From NCBI GenBank assembly GCA_943361925.1, contig CALRIT020000010.1, positions 79,054 to 143,053 on the forward strand: a stretch of 64,000 nucleotides of DNA, read 5' to 3'. Below, piece by piece: positions 60,169 to 64,000 of this stretch. The notes under the pieces are model-generated. The model had not been told where the DNA came from and ran no database searches. It worked only from the letters and a program-made list of their open reading frames with translations. The stretch comes from CAISCU01 sp943361925. Lineage in GTDB: Bacteria; Bacteroidota; Bacteroidia; UKL13-3. Positions within the stretch are counted from its first letter, which is position 1; each line of letters opens with the position of its first letter. The position numbers were made by a program, and so were the translations under genes.

Positions 60169-60764
60169 GTTTGATTTAGTTTTGAAATTAATTTTAATAA
60201 TCAATTTACACAAATAGATTTCTAAAATAAAGATGAAGCCATTTTTATCTAAATGAAATTGCGATTTTAGATTTTCGGTTAAATTTCAAGCTTCCAAAAA
60301 ATCAATCTTAAGAAAAATTAAATGTAAGAATAAGATAAAAATCGAGCAAAAAAATTCTTATTTGATACAAAAATTTATAAATAGATAGATTCAAATCTGC
60401 TTATTTATACCAATTTTATATTTTTAAGAGTAGAATGAGCAGAAAATATCTTTTCCCTTCTGAAAGAATAATAACAAATTAAATTAACTTCTGTAAAAAC
60501 AATCAGTTCGAACAGGCCCTTGTTACATAAATAGACAAATTAGGTTTAAAACAAGTAAATGAAGTGAAACTTTCGTTTGTTCCCTCTTCCCTTTATTGTT
60601 ATAATATTGGTGATATCACCTTAAAAATGAGGAACCAAAACTAAACTTGAATCAAAATTTGTTTTACAAATGATGATGAATTTAAGAGAAGTCCAAAACT
60701 ATATTTTAAACTAAGCCCACAAAGCTTCATCTTGTATTTTCAGGAGATTTCATAAATTGCAATC
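60169..60764. other. Non-coding stretch between pnp and gpsA
   Basis: About 600 bp of AT-rich DNA with no protein-like frame on either strand. The only clear element is a perfect 12-bp palindrome, GGTGATATCACC, at 60609-60620. I see no clear TAnnTTTG promoter for gpsA. Confidence 0.5.
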
Positions 60765-61790
60765 ATGATGATGACTTATCCTGAAAATATTGCGGTGATT
60801 GGTGGAGGAAGCTGGGCTACTGCTTTGGTTAAAATTTTAAGCGAACACAAGGTTTTGGAAAACAGCCATATTAAAAGTTTAAAATGGTGGGTACGTTCAG
60901 AGGAAAAAGCAGAGTTCATCAGAAAAAACAAACACAATCCTGATTATTTAAGTTCGGTTGAAATTCATCCCGATGTGGTGGAAGTAAGTTATGATTTGGA
61001 AAGAATTGTGAATAGCTGCGAGCTTTTGGTTATAGCAGTTCCGGCTGCATTTTTAGAAGCATCATTACAGGACTTACCTGCTGATGCTTTTAAAAATAAA
61101 ATCATTGTTTCTGCTATCAAAGGTTTGGTTCCAAGTACAAAACAAATTGTAGGAGATTATTTTATTGAACACAAAGGCGTTGATGAAAAGAAAGTTTTGG
61201 TGATATCAGGACCTTGTCATGCAGAAGAAGTTTCTGCTGAAAAACTTTCTTATTTAACAATCGCTGGGACAGGTAAAGAACTTGCCCGACATTTTGCAAC
61301 ATTATTAAGTTGTAGGTTTATAAGAACCGTAGTTTCGAGTGATGTAAGAGGAACAGAATATGGTGCAGTATTGAAAAACATTTACGCAGTAACTGCAGGT
61401 ATTTGTCATGGACTCGGTTACGGAGATAATTTTCAAGCAGTATTAATTAGTAATAGTATCAGAGAAATGAAAAGATTTCTAAGAAACATTACAGATGCTG
61501 ATAGAAAAATCAACCATAGCGCATATTTAGGCGATTTACTTGTAACAGGCTATTCGGTTCATAGTAGAAACAGAACTTTCGGAAATATGATTGGTAAAGG
61601 TTATACAGTACAATCTGCACAACTAGAAATGAAGATGATTGCAGAAGGATATTATGCCATCAAAAACATGTATGAACTCAACAAAAAAACGCAGGTTAAA
61701 ATGCCTATTTTAGATTGTGTTTACAGCATTATTTACGAAGGTAAATCAGCAAAAATACAAATTGAAAAACTGACAGAAAAACTGGTATAA
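60765..61790 (+). CDS. gpsA: Glycerol-3-phosphate dehydrogenase [NAD(P)+]
   Basis: A 341-residue enzyme that reduces dihydroxyacetone phosphate to glycerol 3-phosphate for phospholipid synthesis. IAVIGGGSWATALVKIL is the dinucleotide-binding motif, SAIKGLVPSTKQIVGDYF the middle motif, SGPCHAEEVSAEK the second family signature, and AVLKNIYAVTAGICHGLGYGDN carries the catalytic lysine. Three ATG codons in a row (60765, 60768, 60771) make the exact start uncertain by two residues. It converges on the transglutaminase gene with only 6 bp between stops. Confidence 0.96.
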   Translation: MMMTYPENIAVIGGGSWATALVKILSEHKVLENSHIKSLKWWVRSEEKAEFIRKNKHNPDYLSSVEIHPDVVEVSYDLERIVNSCELLVIAVPAAFLEASLQDLPADAFKNKIIVSAIKGLVPSTKQIVGDYFIEHKGVDEKKVLVISGPCHAEEVSAEKLSYLTIAGTGKELARHFATLLSCRFIRTVVSSDVRGTEYGAVLKNIYAVTAGICHGLGYGDNFQAVLISNSIREMKRFLRNITDADRKINHSAYLGDLLVTGYSVHSRNRTFGNMIGKGYTVQSAQLEMKMIAEGYYAIKNMYELNKKTQVKMPILDCVYSIIYEGKSAKIQIEKLTEKLV

Positions 61791-61796
61791 ACTCCC

Positions 61797-64000
61797 CTAT
61801 TCTGGCATTTGTCCTTCGACATAATGTTTCTCCTTTGATTTATCATAGGTAAAAACAAAAGTGCTTCTTACTCTTTCAGATTTGAGGAGATACAATATCC
61901 ATACAATTGCAGCAATTACACTTCGAATTAAGCCTTTATATACTTCTTCATTTGTAGCTGAATCTTCTGAATTGAGCAGGAAAATCATGTTTAATTCTAA
62001 GAGATAAAAAATCACGACAAATAATAAACTTATGATTTGAAATCTTGGGAATGATGAACGTTTTTCCAAAAACAGCAAAATGGTAAAAATATTTAATGAA
62101 ATCATTACTAATCGTAACAATAATTCAAGTAAAAAATAAGCGGGTAAATTTTCATTGTAACCCGGAGAACTTGAATCATTTATTAAATTCCAAATATTCT
62201 GATTAAAATACTGTCCATCAACTATAAAATAAATATTTGCAATAGGAGAACTAATTATATTAAATCCTAATAAAACCAACCAACCTCCAATAGGCTGAGA
62301 AAATTCTACTTCACATTCAGGAATTTTATCCCATTTATACCAATTTTTAAATGCAAAAAACATTGCACCAAAAACAATATAACTTAAAACCAGCATCAAC
62401 AAATTCCATTTAAACCCACTTGATTTTGGGGACCCACCAATAGATGAATCGAGTAATTGCGAATCTGATTCCCCACCTCCCCAAGTAAATACATAAGCGG
62501 AATAATTATTCAATTTTTCAAGATTTGAATAAAACTTTTCCATTGCATCTGGAAATACAGTGTGATACCTTGTTTCAAAACCATACATTAATTTCACTGT
62601 ATTTTTAGCACTATTGGCACTATTAAAATAAAAATTGAAGTTATTATCGATAATCTTTTCATTCTGTTCTGTAATAGGCCATTCTTCCGGTAATTTAATA
62701 AACATCGTAAGTTTGGCATTCAATGGATAATTAATTGAATAAGGAGTATTTCTAGTTCGGGATTCAGGAAAAGCAAGCTGAGTTAAAATAAGTTGAGGAT
62801 AAACCTCAAAACTCATGAGTTCATCTTTTGTATCAAATTTCCATTGTTTACTTAATTCATAATTCTCCTCAACCAAAATCACATTTTGATTTTCATTATC
62901 AGTTAAAACCAATGATTTATCAACCTTTACATTTCCATATAAATTATTGTAGAATTTCAAGTATTCCTTTTCAATATAATCTCTGCTCTCAGATGCAAAG
63001 TAATAACGCATTCTGTCGGCATCACGTCCGGTATACTTGCTTATAACTTTGAGTTTAATAGGCTGAATAGAATCTATAACTTCAAAATGTTCCTCAAATT
63101 CTGATTTTGAAATAAGAAAATTTCCCGGAATCATTGCCAAAGAATTATTACCCGGATTAATAAATAAACCTTCATGATAATCAGGAAATTGCAATGCACT
63201 CAAAACCCCTCTTTGGTATGAAATAGTTGGATCTACAAAATAGTATTCTCCCTTAAACATAAACCTCACTACAACATGATTAAATTGTAGTGGTGATGGC
63301 AATTCATCTACCAATCCAACTTTTCGCTCAGTATGAACCAAGACCGGAATTGCTTGGTAATCCTTCATATTGAGCATGGCACAAAGCAAATAAGATTTAT
63401 CCTTACAATCTCCAAAACGCCTTTTTAACACACTTTCCGGTTTTGATGGTTTGTGAGAATTTTCGCCAACTTCAAATCCTAAATAACGAATCTCATCTTG
63501 TACAAATCGAATAATATTTGTTACTTCTTCATGATCGGACTTAGCTTTGAGGGATAACTCATTCACCTTTTTCAAAACCTCCGGATTTCTTTCATTAAAT
63601 GGATACAAAGGCAAAGCCCAATCAACTACCTCTCTCCAATTTTTATATTCAGTAATGGTAAACTCAGGAAAGGTATAATAGTGACCCGGAGTATTAATTT
63701 CACCTTGAATTGCTTCTAAACAAGAGGTTTGAAAATACAATTCTTTTAACTCACCACTAAATCTTGTTTTAAGAGAAATGCTCTTTTTTCCAATGGTTTT
63801 ACTTTTGAAAATTCTGTTTTTGTTAGCTAAAATCCTGAAATTTAAAAGAGGAATTGGTTGTGAAAATCCAACACCTACTCTTTGAAAAAACTTGTCACCT
63901 AATACCGGATTAAACCCAATCAAACTATAATCATATTCAATAATATCACCTTTTCGAATATCATCTAAAGCAATAAAGGCAGTTTTAGAACCATCATATA
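61797..64000 (-). CDS. DUF3857/transglutaminase-like protein with DUF2569-like membrane tail (5' end outside window)
   Basis: At least 734 residues; the frame runs off the right edge, so the TTG at 63923 is internal. The visible N-terminal part is DUF3857 (DDIRKGDIIEYDYSLIGFNP). A transglutaminase-core domain follows with the full triad: Cys in KRRFGDCKDKSYLLCAM, His in PLQFNHVVVRFMF and Asp in YYFVDPTIS. The C terminus has one helix, then QPIGGWLVLLGFN and three more helices, like DUF2569. The enzyme part would lie outside the inner membrane, or in the periplasm if exported. These proteins occur in Bacteroidota; the substrate is unknown. Confidence 0.85.
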   Translation of the reverse strand, partial: YDGSKTAFIALDDIRKGDIIEYDYSLIGFNPVLGDKFFQRVGVGFSQPIPLLNFRILANKNRIFKSKTIGKKSISLKTRFSGELKELYFQTSCLEAIQGEINTPGHYYTFPEFTITEYKNWREVVDWALPLYPFNERNPEVLKKVNELSLKAKSDHEEVTNIIRFVQDEIRYLGFEVGENSHKPSKPESVLKRRFGDCKDKSYLLCAMLNMKDYQAIPVLVHTERKVGLVDELPSPLQFNHVVVRFMFKGEYYFVDPTISYQRGVLSALQFPDYHEGLFINPGNNSLAMIPGNFLISKSEFEEHFEVIDSIQPIKLKVISKYTGRDADRMRYYFASESRDYIEKEYLKFYNNLYGNVKVDKSLVLTDNENQNVILVEENYELSKQWKFDTKDELMSFEVYPQLILTQLAFPESRTRNTPYSINYPLNAKLTMFIKLPEEWPITEQNEKIIDNNFNFYFNSANSAKNTVKLMYGFETRYHTVFPDAMEKFYSNLEKLNNYSAYVFTWGGGESDSQLLDSSIGGSPKSSGFKWNLLMLVLSYIVFGAMFFAFKNWYKWDKIPECEVEFSQPIGGWLVLLGFNIISSPIANIYFIVDGQYFNQNIWNLINDSSSPGYNENLPAYFLLELLLRLVMISLNIFTILLFLEKRSSFPRFQIISLLFVVIFYLLELNMIFLLNSEDSATNEEVYKGLIRSVIAAIVWILYLLKSERVRSTFVFTYDKSKEKHYVEGQMPE

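Noticed and set aside
1..64000. CRISPR array, rRNA operon or complete insertion sequence
   Set aside because: Reading the window showed no regularly spaced repeats, no rRNA-like sequence and no transposase reading frame.

Overview
This 64 kb window is low-GC chromosomal DNA from a member of the Bacteroidota. The evidence is a type 9 secretion sorting domain at the end of a secreted protein, a carboxypeptidase-D-like TonB-dependent receptor, DUF4293 and DUF6089 proteins, SPOR and OmpH proteins, a BBP2-type porin, and several promoters with the Bacteroidota -7 element TAnnTTTG (gltX, rpsO, tRNA-Glu, gapA, the bamA operon, the metal-efflux operon). The genus cannot be fixed from the sequence alone. 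No rRNA, CRISPR array, transposase gene or phage module was seen. Both ends cut a gene: secA at the left and a DUF3857/transglutaminase gene at the right.

Layout. 1-3948: secA (3' part), deoC, a SPOR protein and a fumarylacetoacetase-family enzyme, closed by a terminator. 4038-6947: a DinB-like protein, a membrane protein with an HExxH motif and no ATG start, a methyltransferase and an FAD oxidoreductase. 6948-7411 is non-coding and holds a 25-bp-stem hairpin. 7412-11553: an SDR protein, a flavin-reductase-like protein, a porin, MsrA, a GreA-like protein and a DUF4293 protein. 11598-14215 is a small accessory region: a rhuM gene flanked by direct repeats, an unknown membrane-anchored protein and a leucine-rich-repeat protein. 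14340-20286 (minus) is a heavy-metal RND efflux operon whose pump is fused to its outer-membrane channel. 20388-26491: an SUMF1-like protein, a pterin dehydratase, a secreted hydrolase-like protein with a sorting domain, and a TonB receptor. 26634-38747: TatD, cell-envelope glycosyltransferases and a deacetylase, a TolC/adaptor pair without a pump, and an AsmA/GT51 protein. 38758-43292: frr, gltX, a lipoprotein, a free-standing B12 domain and an enoyl-CoA hydratase.

43372-52374 (minus) is a long envelope operon: alpha/beta hydrolase, CBS protein, NAD kinase, diacylglycerol kinase, two DUF6089 proteins, undecaprenyl diphosphate synthase, BamA and two OmpH chaperones. It joins lipid-carrier synthesis to outer-membrane protein assembly. 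52401-55229 has a glutamine amidotransferase, a GT9 glycosyltransferase and gapA. After an 880-bp stretch with a decayed reading frame come tRNA-Glu, an alpha/beta hydrolase, rpsO-pnp, about 600 bp without a gene, gpsA and the truncated transglutaminase gene.

Most of the window is ordinary housekeeping. The items most worth a second look are: the rhuM cassette, whose repeat lies in the preceding gene's terminator and which carries a 33-bp palindrome inside its coding sequence; the RND pump/outer-membrane-channel fusion with an internal signal-peptide-like start; the HExxH membrane protein with no ATG; and two enzyme-fold proteins that have lost key catalytic residues (SDR Tyr to Ile, esterase-like Ser to Gly). 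No convincing new multi-gene system was found, and no database search could be run.
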